A DNA stretch of 64,000 nt from Rhodococcus sp. G-MC3 (GCF_030063335.1 NZ_JASISW010000001.1:62001-126000); one strand, 5' to 3'. Counted from the first letter of the stretch, positions 8,516 through 19,289 are shown. Translations and numbers: made by a program. Notes: a model not told the origin generated them from the letters alone.

Positions 8516-10024
8516 TCAGGCAGTGACGGCGTCGTACGCGAACTCCGTCAACACCGACGCCAGCGCGGTGGGCACGCGTGCCTCGACCCGTGTGCCGTCA
8601 GGCTCGTGCGAGGACTTCGAGATTCGCCCCTCGGTATGGATTCGGGCAACCAAATCGCCCCTGGTGTATGGAACGAGGACGTCGACCTCGGCCTCCGGCC
8701 ACGCGAGGATCTCCCCCAGATGGTCGCGAAGCTCGTCGATTCCCTCCCCGGTGCGGGCCGAGACGAATCGAGCGCCCGGCAGAAGACCACGCAACTGGGT
8801 CAGCTGAACCGGATCCGCAGCGTCGATCTTGTTCACCACGATGAGTTCCGGTGGCATCGTCGATTCACGTTCCTTGACGACATCGACGACTACCTCTCGC
8901 ACAGCCTTGATCTGATCGACCGGGAGTGGATCCGATCCATCGACGACGTGCAACAGCAAGTCCGCGTCGGTCACTTCTTCCAGCGTCGAGCGAAACGCTT
9001 CGATCAACTGTGTCGGCAGATGTCGGACGAACCCAACGGTGTCGGTCAGGACAATCGCACGACCGTCTTCGAGCGTGGACTTGCGTGAGGTCGGGTCCAA
9101 CGTCGCGAAAAGGGCATTCTGAACCAGAACCCCCGAACCGGTCAGCGCATTGAGCAAGCTGGACTTACCTGCGTTGGTGTAACCGACGATCGCGATCGAG
9201 GGAACGGTGCTCTCGAGCCGACGTTCACGCTTGGTGTCGCGGGCCTGCTTCATTCCCTTGATTTCGCGACGCAACTTGGCCATCCGCTCGCGGATACGGC
9301 GACGGTCGGTTTCGATCTTCGTTTCACCGGGACCGCGCAGACCGACGCCGCCGTTGCTGCCAGCTCGGCCACCGGCCTGCCTGGACATCGACTCACCCCA
9401 GCCGCGTAGACGCGGGAGCATGTATTCCATCTGCGCGAACGCGACCTGTGCCTTGCCTTCACGAGAGGTCGCATGCTGAGCGAAAATATCGAGGATCAGG
9501 GCCGTCCGGTCGATGACCTTGACCTTGACGACCTTTTCGAGAGCATTGAGCTGAGCAGGCGTGAGCTCACCGTCGCAGACGACGGTGTCGGCACCGCTCG
9601 CCAGCACAACATCGCGAAGTTCCTTTGCCTTACCCGAACCGATATACGTCGCCGTGTCCGGTTTGTCACGACGCTGCACGAGCGCATCGAGCACTTCGGA
9701 ACCTGCAGTCTCGGCCAACGCAGCGAGCTCGGTCATACTGCTCTCTGCTTGGGCGGCCGTGCCGGTGGTCCAGACGCCGACCAATACCACCCGTTCCAGG
9801 CGCAGCTGGCGGTATTCGACTTCGGTGACGTCGGTGAGCTCGGTGGACAGCCCTGCGACTCGCCGGAGGGCGGTGCGCTCCTCGAGCTGCATATCGCCGG
9901 ATGACGGCGAATCTTCGTCAGGTATCGATACCGAATCATCTGCCGGCAGCGGAGAGCGAGAGATGCGCCGCGACCAGGCCTCGGACTCTTCACGAGTCCA
10001 TGCCGAGCCGCTGTCCGACTCCAA
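8516..10024 (-). CDS. hflX: GTPase HflX
   Basis: HflX is a ribosome-associated GTPase that splits stalled ribosomes under stress. The 502-residue protein has the HflX N-terminal domain (about 70-210), the family signature GGVGLRGPGETKIETDRR at 225-242, then a G domain with P-loop GYTNAGKSS (281-289), DTVGF and NKID. The start is uncertain: the longest frame begins with TTG at 10024 without a clear ribosome site, and an ATG 44 codons later (9892) would keep the conserved domain. Position next to dapF and miaA matches the mycobacterial order that I recall. Confidence 0.92.
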   Translation of the reverse strand: MESDSGSAWTREESEAWSRRISRSPLPADDSVSIPDEDSPSSGDMQLEERTALRRVAGLSTELTDVTEVEYRQLRLERVVLVGVWTTGTAAQAESSMTELAALAETAGSEVLDALVQRRDKPDTATYIGSGKAKELRDVVLASGADTVVCDGELTPAQLNALEKVVKVKVIDRTALILDIFAQHATSREGKAQVAFAQMEYMLPRLRGWGESMSRQAGGRAGSNGGVGLRGPGETKIETDRRRIRERMAKLRREIKGMKQARDTKRERRLESTVPSIAIVGYTNAGKSSLLNALTGSGVLVQNALFATLDPTSRKSTLEDGRAIVLTDTVGFVRHLPTQLIEAFRSTLEEVTDADLLLHVVDGSDPLPVDQIKAVREVVVDVVKERESTMPPELIVVNKIDAADPVQLTQLRGLLPGARFVSARTGEGIDELRDHLGEILAWPEAEVDVLVPYTRGDLVARIHTEGRISKSSHEPDGTRVEARVPTALASVLTEFAYDAVTA

Positions 10025-10194
10025 ATTCTGACGTTCTGAATCCGTTATTTCGTCAATCCTTAGTTGTAGGAGTCGTCTGCCGGTGCTGCTCGCACGGGTG
10101 TATTACTCACGGTGTGTGTCTCCAACCTTCATGATCCACGAAAAGACCGGCGCATGCACGCGAGTTTCACTGCAGGCAGACGGGCCAGGTCCGA
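10025..10194. other. Intergenic spacer between dapF and hflX
   Basis: A 170-base non-coding gap. I see no convincing hairpin, repeat or small gene in it; it presumably holds the hflX promoter on the minus strand. Confidence 0.5.
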
Positions 10195-11064
10195 TCAGGC
10201 CAGTTCGCGCCACCACGCGTCGCCGATCGTGCCGTGGGCCAGCAACACCGACGGGCCACGAAGCGCCGCACCGGAGTCGTCGATCGACACGGTGACTTCA
10301 CCGCCGGGAACGCCGACGACGACCTGGCCGGAATCGAGTCCCTCGTAGGACAGCGCCGCCGCTGCTGCCGCCACAGTCCCAGTGCCACACGACCTGGTTT
10401 CGCCCACACCGCGTTCGAACACTCGCATATCGACTCGGCCGAATTGAAGCCTGGTCAGGATCTCCACGTTGGCGCCTGCAGTGAAAAAATCCTCGTCGAG
10501 GCCGGGGGCAACCGACAGATCGAGTGCGCGGAGCGAGTCGATGTCGATCATCGGATCGACACACGCCAAGTGCGGATTTCCGACGTCGATTCCGATACCT
10601 TCGAATGATCTGCCGCCGAGGGTGGTTGCACTAGAGCCCATCAGCCGCACATCGCCCATGTCGACCGTGACGTCGGCAGTGGTCTCGTCGAACGAGTGCA
10701 CAGTCACCGGCCTCGCGCCCGCACGGGATCCGACGACGAAACGGTCTTCGGTTTCGAGTCCGCACGCACGCAGATAGTGCGCGAAGACACGGACGCCGTT
10801 GCCGCACATTTCCGCGATGCTTCCGTCGCCGTTGCGGTAATCCATGAACCAATCTTCGATGCCGACACCGACCGGCAGTCTGTCCAGCACGCCCGCATCG
10901 CGGAGTGCGCCCGCCCTTGCCACCCGCAGGACGCCGTCGGCGCCGAGCCCGCGACGGCGGTCGCACAGCGCCGCCACCCGGGAACGAAGAAGTTCGATCT
11001 TCACGTCCAGATCTGGAAGGACGACGAAGTCGTTCTGGGTTCCGTGGCCTTTCGCGAAATGCAT
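10195..11064 (-). CDS. dapF: Diaminopimelate epimerase
   Basis: DapF interconverts LL- and meso-diaminopimelate, the last step before lysine and the source of the peptidoglycan cross-linking residue. The two catalytic cysteines are visible: Cys87 in [11 protein letters not shown] and Cys226 in TRSCGTGT. The length of 289 residues is typical. It lies 30 bases downstream of miaA on the same strand, as in mycobacteria. Other genes of the same pathway, dapA (36387) and dapB (42423), are farther along the window in separate units. Confidence 0.95.
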   Translation of the reverse strand: MHFAKGHGTQNDFVVLPDLDVKIELLRSRVAALCDRRRGLGADGVLRVARAGALRDAGVLDRLPVGVGIEDWFMDYRNGDGSIAEMCGNGVRVFAHYLRACGLETEDRFVVGSRAGARPVTVHSFDETTADVTVDMGDVRLMGSSATTLGGRSFEGIGIDVGNPHLACVDPMIDIDSLRALDLSVAPGLDEDFFTAGANVEILTRLQFGRVDMRVFERGVGETRSCGTGTVAAAAAALSYEGLDSGQVVVGVPGGEVTVSIDDSGAALRGPSVLLAHGTIGDAWWRELA

Positions 11065-11094
11065 TCTGCGAATTCTACGGGGGGAACGCGGGAA

Positions 11095-12027
11095 CTATGC
11101 GCTCAGCGCCGCGCGCGCCGATTCCAACAGACTGGGATCCCCACCGTCGAGCCAGCGCACGCGGGGATCGCGCCGAAACCACGATCGTTGCCTGCGCACA
11201 TAGCGCCTCGTCCCGATGAACGTGCGTTCGCGCGCATGATCCAGATCGGAACCGCCATCGAAATAGTCGAGCACTTGGGCGTACCCGATGGCACGAGAGG
11301 CCGTTACGCCGCCTTTCAGCCCGACCTCGAGCAATGCCCTCACCTCGTCCACCAGTCCGCCGTCGAACATCGTCTCGGTTCGCCGCGCAATCCGCTCGTC
11401 CAGTTCAGCGGTCTCTCGGTCGACCCCGAGAAGCACGGTCCCCCAGCGCGGCTCACCTATCCGAGGCGCCGACGCCGCGAACGGAAGTCCCGTGATCTCG
11501 ACTACTTCGAGTGCTCGGACCATCCGTCTTCCGTCGGTCGGAAGGATCGCTGCGGCCGCAGCCGGATCGCGAACGACCAACGCTGCGCGCACCGCGTCGG
11601 TGCCGCCGTCGGCCAGCACCTGCTCCCACCTCGCCCGAACGAGAGGATCCGTGGCGGGGAATGCCCACTCGTCGAGCAGCGACTGGACGTACATCATCGA
11701 ACCGCCGACGATCACCGGGACCTTCCCCCGCGCGATGATGTTCTCGACGTCGCGAACCGCGGCCTCCTGGTAGCGCGCGACCGTTGCCGTTTCGGTGACG
11801 TCGAGAACGTCCAGACGGTGATGCGGGATCCCGCGCCGCTCGTCGACGGTCAACTTGGCAGTTCCGATATCCATGCCGCGGTACTGCTGCATCGCGTCGA
11901 TGTTGACGATCTCGCCGCCCAGGCTCTCGGCGAGATCGAGCCCGAGATCGGATTTGCCCGTTGCGGTCGGGCCGATGACGGCAATGGGGCGGATCGTGTC
12001 GGGGCTGCTTGCATCAGTGTCGGTCAT
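11095..12027 (-). CDS. miaA: tRNA dimethylallyltransferase
   Basis: MiaA adds a dimethylallyl group to N6 of adenosine 37 in tRNAs that read codons starting with U. The P-loop GPTATGKS sits at residues 19-26 and the tRNA-binding segments [13 protein letters not shown] and [15 protein letters not shown] follow. I start at the ATG at 12027 (310 residues) because it overlaps the upstream stop by four bases; a longer in-frame extension to 12171 is basic and unlike MiaA. MiaB, which acts on the same base, is encoded 3 kb upstream at 15170-16687. Confidence 0.95.
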   Translation of the reverse strand: MTDTDASSPDTIRPIAVIGPTATGKSDLGLDLAESLGGEIVNIDAMQQYRGMDIGTAKLTVDERRGIPHHRLDVLDVTETATVARYQEAAVRDVENIIARGKVPVIVGGSMMYVQSLLDEWAFPATDPLVRARWEQVLADGGTDAVRAALVVRDPAAAAAILPTDGRRMVRALEVVEITGLPFAASAPRIGEPRWGTVLLGVDRETAELDERIARRTETMFDGGLVDEVRALLEVGLKGGVTASRAIGYAQVLDYFDGGSDLDHARERTFIGTRRYVRRQRSWFRRDPRVRWLDGGDPSLLESARAALSA

Positions 12028-12761
12028 GGCTGTGGCTCCCAGCTGCCGACGAAATAACCCACTCCGAAGGGGGCTCCGCGGTACAAGGTCTTGGCCGAGA
12101 TGCGATCGTCGCCGACGAGGCCGGCGAGAGCCTGCCACGCTGCCCATCCTCGAACACCCAACTCTGCACACACGTCACGATCGAGAGATGCCAGCGCCTC
12201 GACGTCGGCGAATGCAAGTGCATCGTCGATTCGCTTCTGCACGCTCACGGCGCGTTGGTCGAAGGAACCGGGCGCCTTCGCGGTGAGCGTGGTTGCGCCG
12301 TCTCCGACGACCAGCAGCCCCCAGTTGCTCGGCTCCGCGTCCATCTCAGATCGCAACGATGCACCGAGGTCACGGCACTGCAGTAGAGAAGCGTTCGCGC
12401 CGACGAGTACGACGTCCACCACGGCGCGCGGCGCGACCTCGCCTCTGAGCCATCCGGCGATCAACGCTGCAAGCGGAAGAGCTTCGTCGCGCTCCGACGC
12501 GGCGGGAGACAACCGCACCGGCACATCGACCCCGAAGCCTGCGAAACTACCACTCGCACGCGAGGAGATCCTGGTTGTCTTCTCGGCGGATCCGACCGCG
12601 ATCCACCTGTCCGCCACCGAACCCAACTCGGCGGCCACCGCCAGCGCAGCGTCGCGAAGCAACCCCGATTCTCGAATCAGCGAGTCGGCGCCGGACCCTC
12701 GTCCGGTCAACTCGGGAACCAGCAGGGGCGGGGACGGTACAAGGGCGACAGCACGAAACAC
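12024..12761 (-). CDS. LigB-like / class III dioxygenase-fold protein, function unknown
   Basis: The product (245 residues from the GTG at 12761) starts with [16 protein letters not shown], the beginning seen in actinobacterial proteins annotated as class III extradiol dioxygenase-like and in the mycobacterial neighbour of miaA (Rv2728c in my memory). The fold family contains real dioxygenases, but I cannot identify a complete set of metal ligands here, so no enzyme activity is claimed. The stop overlaps the start of miaA (ATGA), suggesting coupled translation. An open frame continues upstream to 12857 but lacks the family's N-terminus. Confidence 0.7.
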   Translation of the reverse strand: MFRAVALVPSPPLLVPELTGRGSGADSLIRESGLLRDAALAVAAELGSVADRWIAVGSAEKTTRISSRASGSFAGFGVDVPVRLSPAASERDEALPLAALIAGWLRGEVAPRAVVDVVLVGANASLLQCRDLGASLRSEMDAEPSNWGLLVVGDGATTLTAKAPGSFDQRAVSVQKRIDDALAFADVEALASLDRDVCAELGVRGWAAWQALAGLVGDDRISAKTLYRGAPFGVGYFVGSWEPQP

Positions 12762-12982
12762 CGGGCCAACGCTAGCCGGTCCGCATCGAGCATTCCCGAC
12801 ACGGCCGAGATGGCCGACCGAGACAGACACACCAGGCCTGAATCTGCGGACGGCCACACCAATCTGCGCTGCACCTGTTTGAATGGTCCGATCGGCCGAG
12901 ACATCGACTTCGACGATGTCACCCGAGAGCTATTACTTGCGCGATAGAGGCAGCCGTGACGCGCGGCAGAGATGAGGAACCG

Positions 12983-14524
12983 ATGACCGACCCCAGCGGC
13001 ACCAGCACCCCCGAGAGCACCAGCACCGAGAGCACCAGCGCCTCCGAGAGCACCAGCGCCTCCGAGGGCGCCCGTGCCTCCGAGGGCGCCAGCGCCCCCG
13101 AGAGCACCAGCGCAGGCACGCCCACCTCCAGCCCCTCCCCGGACGCGTCCGAATCCGGAGCACCCAAGCCCGGCGGACCCAAGCCCGGCGCACCCAAGCC
13201 TGGAGGTCTGAGGCCGGGCGGGTCGGCAACACCGGGGCCACGCGGTTCGGTCAAACCACACCCTGTGTCGTCTCACGTCGCCTCTGTCACCCCCGCGGTG
13301 GCACCACCGAGCGATCCCAGCAAGTTCGGTCGCGTGGACGAAGACGGCACCGCGTGGGTGACCACAGCCGACGGCGACCGCCAGGTCGGTTCATGGCAGG
13401 CAGGCGACGCCGCCGAGGGCCTTGCACATTTCGGGCGCCGCTACGATGACCTTTCGACCGAGATCGCGCTGCTCGAGGCGCGGCTGACGGCTGGCTCGGG
13501 AGATGCGAAGAAGACTAAGACTGCCGCCGAGACGCTGGCCGAGACGCTGCCGAATGCAGCGGTCATCGGCGACATCGATGCTCTCGCTGCCCGGCTGACC
13601 CTGGTGATCGAACATTCGGAGACCGCAGCGATTGCGGCCCGCCAGGAAAAAGAGCAGGAACGCGCCGCGCACACTGCCCGCAAGGAGGAGTTGGCGGCGG
13701 AGGCGGAGCAGATCGGCAGCGATTCCACTCAATGGAAACACGCGGGCGATCGGCTTCGAGAGATCCTCGACGAGTGGAAGACAATTCGCGGCGTCGATCG
13801 CAAGGTCGACGACGCATTGTGGAAGCGCTACTCCAAGGCTCGCGAAAACTTCAACCGCCGGCGCGGGGCACACTTCGCGGACCTCGACCGTGAACGCGGC
13901 GCAGCGAAAACACGCAAGGAAGAACTCGTCACTCGAGCCGAGGGTCTGTCGTCGTCGACGGATTGGGGCCCGACGGCCGCAGCATTCCGAGATCTTCTGG
14001 TCGAGTGGAAAGCAGCGGGCCGGGCGCCGCGAGACGCCGACGATGCCTTGTGGAAAGACTTCAAAGCAGCTCAGGACGTGTTTTTCGCGGCGCGCAACTC
14101 CGCTACACACGAGCGAGATGCCGAGTTCGATTCCAACGCTGAAGCGAAAGAGGCTCTGCTTGCGAAGTACGGCAGCATAGACGCGAGCGCAGACCTCGAT
14201 GCTGCTCGTGCTGCGCTTCGAGACCTGCAGGAAAAATGGGACGCCCAGGGCAAGGTGCCGCGCGAGAAGATGCAAGACCTCGAAGGTCGCCTGCGCGCCA
14301 TCGAGAAGTCCGTCCGCGATGCGGTCGACGCTCAGTGGCGCCGCACCGACCCCGAAGCGCTTGCGCGTGCTGCTCAGTTCCGTGAGCGGGTCGCTCAGTT
14401 CGAGGAGCAGGCCGCCAAGGCCACCGCTGCGGGCAAGGACAAGGACGCCAAGCGTGCTCTGGACCAAGCGCAGCAGTGGCGCGAATGGGCAGAAGCCGCC
14501 GAAGGGGCTGTCGGAGAACTGTAA
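12983..14524 (+). CDS. DUF349-domain protein with low-complexity N-terminus
   Basis: The protein (513 residues from ATG 12983; a GTG at 12956 is equally plausible) is a homologue of mycobacterial Rv2731. The first 100 residues are disordered: a Ser/Thr/Glu/Ala stretch followed by [11 protein letters not shown] repeats. Beyond residue 180 come three helical DUF349 repeats, each with a W-x-LxxEWK type core ([27 protein letters not shown]), and a Glu/Lys/Ala-rich coiled-coil C-terminus. The molecular role of DUF349 proteins is not well established. It is convergent with the next gene, with only four bases between stops. Confidence 0.8.
   Translation: MTDPSGTSTPESTSTESTSASESTSASEGARASEGASAPESTSAGTPTSSPSPDASESGAPKPGGPKPGAPKPGGLRPGGSATPGPRGSVKPHPVSSHVASVTPAVAPPSDPSKFGRVDEDGTAWVTTADGDRQVGSWQAGDAAEGLAHFGRRYDDLSTEIALLEARLTAGSGDAKKTKTAAETLAETLPNAAVIGDIDALAARLTLVIEHSETAAIAARQEKEQERAAHTARKEELAAEAEQIGSDSTQWKHAGDRLREILDEWKTIRGVDRKVDDALWKRYSKARENFNRRRGAHFADLDRERGAAKTRKEELVTRAEGLSSSTDWGPTAAAFRDLLVEWKAAGRAPRDADDALWKDFKAAQDVFFAARNSATHERDAEFDSNAEAKEALLAKYGSIDASADLDAARAALRDLQEKWDAQGKVPREKMQDLEGRLRAIEKSVRDAVDAQWRRTDPEALARAAQFRERVAQFEEQAAKATAAGKDKDAKRALDQAQQWREWAEAAEGAVGEL
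12998..13221 (+). repeat. Coding tandem repeats in the DUF349 gene
   Basis: Two repeat blocks encode the disordered N-terminus: about 12998-13125 is built from degenerate 9- to 18-base units of the type AGCACCAGCGCCTCCGAG, and 13159-13221 from 15-base units of the type CCCAAGCCCGGCGSA. Unit lengths are multiples of three, so copy-number changes would keep the frame. Confidence 0.7.
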
Positions 14525-14528
14525 GAGG

Positions 14529-15173
14529 TCAGCGCTTGCGGTCGGTCGGACGTCCGAGAACAGGTCCGGCCCACTGCGAGTTCTTCTCTGCGTCCACCGA
14601 CGCAGCCCGTCGTCGCTCCTGAGCGTCGAGTTGCGCAGTGGTCTTGTCCCAGACGGCTCTGAGCCAGTGGAAGGTCAGGGCAGCAACCAGTATCCAGCCG
14701 ATGATCAAACCGATACCGGGGCCGCTTGCCGTCGAATCAGCAGGCAACGTCTGCCTCGACCAAATGGACAGCATGCCGAACACCGTTGCGATCGCCGAGC
14801 CGGCGAGTGCAATCCACGCCAGTGCCCAGACCCTCGTCACGAGTGCCAGCACCGACATGATCACCCCGAACACCACCACGAACCACACGAAAATACGTGA
14901 CGGCAGTGCCACCGAATCTGCCAATGCGTCGCCGTTGCCGGAGAGCACGTCGAATCCGTTCACCGAACCCGTGTGTGGAAGAGCGAGCGTCAGCAGAAGC
15001 AGCATCACCAACACTGCGACCACGACCGCGCGGACACCAGGATCGATCTCGGAGTCGATGAGCTTCTCGGCGACGTCGTAATCCGGCGCAGCATGATCAG
15101 GCGCAGCGTGATCATGCCCCGGGCGATGAGCCGCCGATTCGGAATCGGTGTTGCCTGCAGCGGAGTCGGTCAT
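14529..15173 (-). CDS. Four-helix membrane protein, Rv2732c-like
   Basis: The 214-residue product has a His/Asp-rich cytoplasmic head ([15 protein letters not shown]) followed by four hydrophobic segments at about residues 48-65, 88-112, 118-138 and 152-172, and an arginine-rich tail. It matches the position and architecture of mycobacterial Rv2732c, a conserved membrane protein of unknown function. The ATG at 15173 overlaps the miaB stop by four bases, so it is read as the second gene of a miaB transcript. Confidence 0.75.
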   Translation of the reverse strand: MTDSAAGNTDSESAAHRPGHDHAAPDHAAPDYDVAEKLIDSEIDPGVRAVVVAVLVMLLLLTLALPHTGSVNGFDVLSGNGDALADSVALPSRIFVWFVVVFGVIMSVLALVTRVWALAWIALAGSAIATVFGMLSIWSRQTLPADSTASGPGIGLIIGWILVAALTFHWLRAVWDKTTAQLDAQERRRAASVDAEKNSQWAGPVLGRPTDRKR

Positions 15174-16687
15174 ACGGAGCATCCTGTCGTGACTGGTATG
15201 GGTGCGGGAGCGCCGATCGACGGCAGCCCGAGCCCAACGCCGATGGGAGGGGTTTTCGGAAGGATTCCACGCTCGTAGGCATCGCCTGCCGCAGTACGGC
15301 GATGTGAGGCAACGCCCGCATCGGCGATGAGGTGATAGGGCGCGGCAGCGGTGATGCTGGTGGTCACGACGTCTCCGGGCCGGATCGCGGCCAGTTGATG
15401 TTCCTCGGCCCGAAAGTGCACCAACCGTCCGTCGCGCGCACGTCCGCTCTTGCGGTGCGTCGCAGCATTCTTTCGGCCCTCGCCGGTCGCAACGAGAACC
15501 TCGACCTCGGTACCGATCAGATTGCGGTTCGCTTCGAGCACGATCTCTTCCTGGAGCGCAATCAACCGGAGGTACCGTTCCTGAACAATCTCCTTCGGTA
15601 TCTGATCCGGCATGTCGGCAGCCGGCGTGCCGGGGCGCTTCGAGTACTGGAACGTGTAAGCATTCGAGAACTTCGCTCGGCGCATGACCTCCAGCGTCTG
15701 CTCGAAGTCTTCCTCCGTCTCCCCGGGGAACCCGACGATGATGTCGGTGGTTATTGCGGCATCGGGCATTACCGCACGCACTTTGTCGATGATGCCGAGA
15801 AACTTGCTCTGCCGGTATGAGCGGCGCATGGCCTTGAGTACCCGATCGGAACCCGACTGCAGCGGCATGTGCAGTGTCGGGCAAATATTTGCAGTGCTCG
15901 CCATGGCGTCGATGACATCGTCGGTGAACTCGGCCGGATGTGGCGAAGTGAAGCGCACTCGCTCCAGTCCGTCGATGGCTCCACACGCCTTGAGCAGCGA
16001 TGCGAAGGCGCCGCGATCACGTGGCATCGCGGGATCTGCGAACGATGCGCCGTACGCATTGACGTTCTGGCCCAGAAGAGTGACCTCCAGGACTCCCTGA
16101 TCCACCAGGGCCTGTACCTCGGCCAGGATGTCATCCGGCCTTCGGTCGATTTCCTTGCCGCGTAGGGCAGGCACGATGCAGAACGTGCAGGTGTTGTTGC
16201 AGCCGACCGAGATGGACACCCAGCCCGCGTAAGGCGATTCCCGCTTCGCGGGCAGCGTCGACGGGAACGCATCCAGCGATTCGAGGATCTCGACCTGAGC
16301 TTCCTCGTTGTGGCGGGCGCGTTCGAGCAGAACCGGTAACGATCCGATGTTGTGGGTTCCGAATACGACGTCGACCCAGGGAGCCTTCTTCACGACCGTG
16401 TCGCGATCCTTCTGCGCCAGACACCCGCCGACCGCGATCTGCATGCGAGGATTGCGCCCTTTTGCCGGACGCAACATGCCGAGGTTGCCGTACAACTTGT
16501 TATCCGCGTTCTCGCGCACCGCGCAGGTGTTGAACACGACCAGGTCGGCGTCGGCACCCGATTCGGCAGGAATATATCCGGCTTCTTCGAGCAGACCGGC
16601 AAGTCGCTCCGAGTCGTGCACGTTCATCTGGCATCCGTGCGTTCGTACCTCGTAGCTCCGCGGGGTGTTCGGGTCACTCGTTTCCAC
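15170..16687 (-). CDS. miaB: tRNA-2-methylthio-N6-dimethylallyladenosine synthase
   Basis: MiaB is a radical-SAM methylthiotransferase that converts the i6A37 made by MiaA to ms2i6A37. The N-terminal cluster cysteines are at 19, 55 and 89 and the radical-SAM CxxxCxxC at 163-170 (CNNTCTFC); a TRAM domain closes the protein. From the GTG at 16687 it has 505 residues and starts just before the conserved [12 protein letters not shown]; the longer frame to 16774 adds an unconserved basic leader. The head of the miaB mRNA and that of gluA diverge from a 150-base region. Confidence 0.95.
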   Translation of the reverse strand: METSDPNTPRSYEVRTHGCQMNVHDSERLAGLLEEAGYIPAESGADADLVVFNTCAVRENADNKLYGNLGMLRPAKGRNPRMQIAVGGCLAQKDRDTVVKKAPWVDVVFGTHNIGSLPVLLERARHNEEAQVEILESLDAFPSTLPAKRESPYAGWVSISVGCNNTCTFCIVPALRGKEIDRRPDDILAEVQALVDQGVLEVTLLGQNVNAYGASFADPAMPRDRGAFASLLKACGAIDGLERVRFTSPHPAEFTDDVIDAMASTANICPTLHMPLQSGSDRVLKAMRRSYRQSKFLGIIDKVRAVMPDAAITTDIIVGFPGETEEDFEQTLEVMRRAKFSNAYTFQYSKRPGTPAADMPDQIPKEIVQERYLRLIALQEEIVLEANRNLIGTEVEVLVATGEGRKNAATHRKSGRARDGRLVHFRAEEHQLAAIRPGDVVTTSITAAAPYHLIADAGVASHRRTAAGDAYERGILPKTPPIGVGLGLPSIGAPAPIPVTTGCSV

Positions 16688-16825
16688 CCCACCAGGGTAC
16701 GGCCCGGCACTTCCGCCGAACGCCCGGGACCTCGCCCGTCCTGGGCCAATACAGACCCACAGTAAAGTTTCCATTACATAATCCGAATTGTCGGGTGAAA
16801 AGCGCTGTCGACAACCAAACTACGA

Positions 16826-16842
16826 ATAGGGTTCTGCCCTAT
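16826..16842 (+). promoter_or_regulatory. Inverted repeat pairing the gluA ribosome site with its start codon
   Basis: ATAGGG (16826-16831) and CCCTAT (16837-16842) are perfect inverted arms around a 5-base loop. The left arm contains the only purine-rich ribosome site before gluA and the right arm contains the first two bases of its ATG, so the folded form would hide the initiation region. Confidence 0.45.
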
Positions 16843-17623
16843 GACGCACGCCACCGACGCGCCGGCTTCCGGCGCTCTCGCCGATCGACCCCCCATGATT
16901 TTCCTCAAATCGGTAGACAAGCACTTCGGCGATCTGCACGTCTTGAAAGACATCAACCTCGAAGTTCCTGCCGGGCAGGTTGTCATCGTTGTCGGACCGT
17001 CCGGGTCGGGCAAGTCCACCCTGTGCCGGACCATCAACCGGCTCGAACCCATCGATTCGGGTTCCATCGAGGTCGACGGAGCGGTTCTACCCGCCGAAGG
17101 AAAGGCGCTCGCTGCATTGCGCGCCGACGTCGGCATGGTTTTCCAATCGTTCAACCTGTTCGCGCACAAGACAATTCTCGAGAACGTCATGCTCGCGCCG
17201 CAGAAGGTGCGCAAGCTCAAGAAGGACGAGGTACGCAAGACCGCACAGGGCCTCCTCGAACGCGTCGGCATCGCCAACCAGGCGGACAAGTACCCAGCAC
17301 AACTCTCTGGCGGGCAGCAGCAGCGCGTTGCCATCGCGCGCTCGCTCGCCATGAACCCCAAGGTGATGTTGTTCGACGAGCCGACGTCGGCGCTCGACCC
17401 CGAGATGGTCAACGAGGTGCTCGACGTCATGACCTCGCTCGCCAAGGAAGGCATGACCATGCTCGTCGTCACCCACGAGATGGGCTTCGCCCGCAAAGCA
17501 GGCGACCGAGTGATCTTCATGGCCGATGGCGCCATCGTCGAGGACACCGATCCGGAGTCCTTCTTCACCGCACCCGAATCCGCACGCGCCAAGGACTTCC
17601 TCGGCAAGATTCTCGGGCACTGA
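16841..17623 (+). CDS. gluA: Glutamate ABC transporter, ATP-binding subunit
   Basis: This 260-residue ATPase powers a polar amino-acid importer. Walker [10 protein letters not shown] is at residues 52-60, the signature [15 protein letters not shown] near 150-165, and Walker [15 protein letters not shown] follows; the switch histidine is in [12 protein letters not shown]. It heads the gluABCD unit that in corynebacteria is the glutamate uptake system and lies beside recX, as here. The first 18 residues are a variable leader before the ATPase core. Confidence 0.92.
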   Translation: MTHATDAPASGALADRPPMIFLKSVDKHFGDLHVLKDINLEVPAGQVVIVVGPSGSGKSTLCRTINRLEPIDSGSIEVDGAVLPAEGKALAALRADVGMVFQSFNLFAHKTILENVMLAPQKVRKLKKDEVRKTAQGLLERVGIANQADKYPAQLSGGQQQRVAIARSLAMNPKVMLFDEPTSALDPEMVNEVLDVMTSLAKEGMTMLVVTHEMGFARKAGDRVIFMADGAIVEDTDPESFFTAPESARAKDFLGKILGH

Positions 17624-17681
17624 CCAGCTTGTTTCGCTCGCACAATCACCGGCACCGCACCACAACATGGAGGAACTTTCA

Positions 17682-18524
17682 GTGAATCTCAATCGCTCGC
17701 TCCGTCACCGCTCAGTACGTCTCGGCATCGGTCTCGCCGCACTGGCCGTCGTCGCTTCGGCGTGTGGCGGTAACGAAGAACGCAGTGTCACCTCCAGCGC
17801 GGAGAACGGCAGCCTCATCGTCGGCATCAAGTACGACCAGCCGGGCCTCGGACTGCGCAACCCGGACGGATCGTTCAGCGGGTTCGACGTCGAGGTCGCC
17901 AAGTACGTCGCCGACAAGCTCGGCGTACCGGCCGACAAGATCACATTCAAGGAAGCACCGTCCGCGCAGCGCGAGACACTGATCCAGAACGGCGAGGTCG
18001 ACTACGTCGTCGCCACCTACTCGATCACCGACAGCCGCAAGGAGAAGGTCGGTTTCGCCGGGCCGTACTTCGTTGCCGGACAGTCACTTCTGGTCGCGGA
18101 TGGGAACACCGACATCACCGGTCCCGACTCGCTTGCAGGCAAGAAGCTGTGCTCGGTCACAGGCTCGACACCGGCTCAGAAGATCGCCGACGAATACCCG
18201 GACGTGCAGTTGCAGCCGTTCGACACCTACTCCGCTTGCGTCGAGTCGCTCCGCAACGGCGCTATCGACGCCGTTACCACCGACGACATAATCCTGGCCG
18301 GCTATGCCGCGCAGTACCCGGGCGAGCTGAAGGTTGTCGGCGAGCCCTTCACCACCGAGAACTACGGGATCGGCCTTGCCAAAGACGACACCGATGGTCG
18401 CAACAAGATCAATGATGCGATCGAGGAAATGGTGTCCAGCGGCGCATGGGAGAAGTCGTTCGACGAGACCGTCGGCGCCTCCGGCTACCAGTTGCCTGCG
18501 GCACCCACCGTCGACCGTTACTGA
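17682..18524 (+). CDS. gluB: Glutamate-binding lipoprotein
   Basis: This is the extracellular solute-binding protein of the glutamate importer. From the GTG at 17682, preceded by GGAGGAA, the 280-residue product has a lipoprotein signal: basic head, hydrophobic core and a lipobox VASAC with the modified cysteine at 28. The mature part is a family 3 binding protein with VGIKYDQPGLGLRNPDG and GFDVEVAKYVADKLG at the start of the first lobe. It follows gluA after 58 bases and is separated from gluC by a strong hairpin. Confidence 0.92.
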   Translation: MNLNRSLRHRSVRLGIGLAALAVVASACGGNEERSVTSSAENGSLIVGIKYDQPGLGLRNPDGSFSGFDVEVAKYVADKLGVPADKITFKEAPSAQRETLIQNGEVDYVVATYSITDSRKEKVGFAGPYFVAGQSLLVADGNTDITGPDSLAGKKLCSVTGSTPAQKIADEYPDVQLQPFDTYSACVESLRNGAIDAVTTDDIILAGYAAQYPGELKVVGEPFTTENYGIGLAKDDTDGRNKINDAIEEMVSSGAWEKSFDETVGASGYQLPAAPTVDRY

Positions 18525-18537
18525 CGCTTCGCCCCAA

Positions 18538-18575
18538 CCGTGGTCGAGTGTCATTTCTTCGACACTCGACCACGG
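18538..18575 (+). terminator. Perfect 15-bp hairpin between gluB and gluC
   Basis: CCGTGGTCGAGTGTC (18538-18552) pairs perfectly with 18561-18575 around an 8-base loop, beginning 14 bases after the gluB stop and ending 21 bases before gluC. No U-tract follows. In binding-protein operons such stems act as partial terminators or 3' mRNA stabilisers that keep the binding protein in excess over the membrane subunits. Confidence 0.75.
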
Positions 18576-18596
18576 TGACCGGCCCGTTCCAGCCGA

Positions 18597-19289
18597 TTGG
18601 ACACCCTTACCTTGAACCTTTTGAGCAAGTACGGCGATCAAATCGTCGACGCGTTCATCATGACGTTGAAACTGACGGTTCTGTCCGCGATCGGCGCGCT
18701 GATCATCGGCACGATCATTGCCGCGATGCGCGTCTCACCGATTCCGGTCGCCCGTGCCCTCGCTACCGGTTACGTCACGATCTTCCGTAACACCCCGCTG
18801 ACTCTCATCATCTTGTTCACCTCGTTCGGGCTTTACCAGACGATGGGTGTTGCGTTGGCGCCGGAGGACTCGCCGACCTTCCTCGTCGACAACAACTTCC
18901 GGCTCGCGATCCTCGGCTTGAGTATCTACACGGCCTCGTTCGTGGCCGAGTCACTACGGTCGGGCATCAATACTGTGCCTGTCGGGCAAGCAGAAGCCGG
19001 CCGATCGCTAGGGATGACCTTCACCCAGAACATCACCATCGTCGTACTCCCCCAGGCTTTCCGCGCGGTGATCGGACCACTGGGAAGTGTGTTGATCGCC
19101 CTCACCAAGAACACCACCATCGCGTCGGTGATCGGCGTCGCCGAGGCATCGTTGCTCATGAAGACGATGATCGAGAACGAGGCGGCAATCTTCACTGTCG
19201 GTGGAATCTTCGCCCTCGGCTTCGTCGTCCTGACGCTTCCGACCGGACTGCTGTTCGGGTACCTCAGCAAGCGATTGGCGGTGAAGTGA
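18597..19289 (+). CDS. gluC: Glutamate ABC transporter permease 1
   Basis: This 230-residue inner-membrane permease of the HisMQ family forms the channel with GluD. Five hydrophobic segments are visible and the coupling loop motif that contacts the ATPase is EAGRSLGMTFTQNITIVVLPQAF. The start is probably the TTG at 18597, whose sequence matches the expected N-terminus (short amphipathic lead, then LKLTVLSAIGALIIGTI); a second TTG at 18612 is possible. It overlaps gluD by one base. Confidence 0.9.
   Translation: MDTLTLNLLSKYGDQIVDAFIMTLKLTVLSAIGALIIGTIIAAMRVSPIPVARALATGYVTIFRNTPLTLIILFTSFGLYQTMGVALAPEDSPTFLVDNNFRLAILGLSIYTASFVAESLRSGINTVPVGQAEAGRSLGMTFTQNITIVVLPQAFRAVIGPLGSVLIALTKNTTIASVIGVAEASLLMKTMIENEAAIFTVGGIFALGFVVLTLPTGLLFGYLSKRLAVK

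Noticed and set aside
12028..12171. Longer MiaA start at 12171
   Set aside because: The extra part is basic, not conserved, and overlaps the upstream gene; the ATGA overlap at 12027 is the better start.
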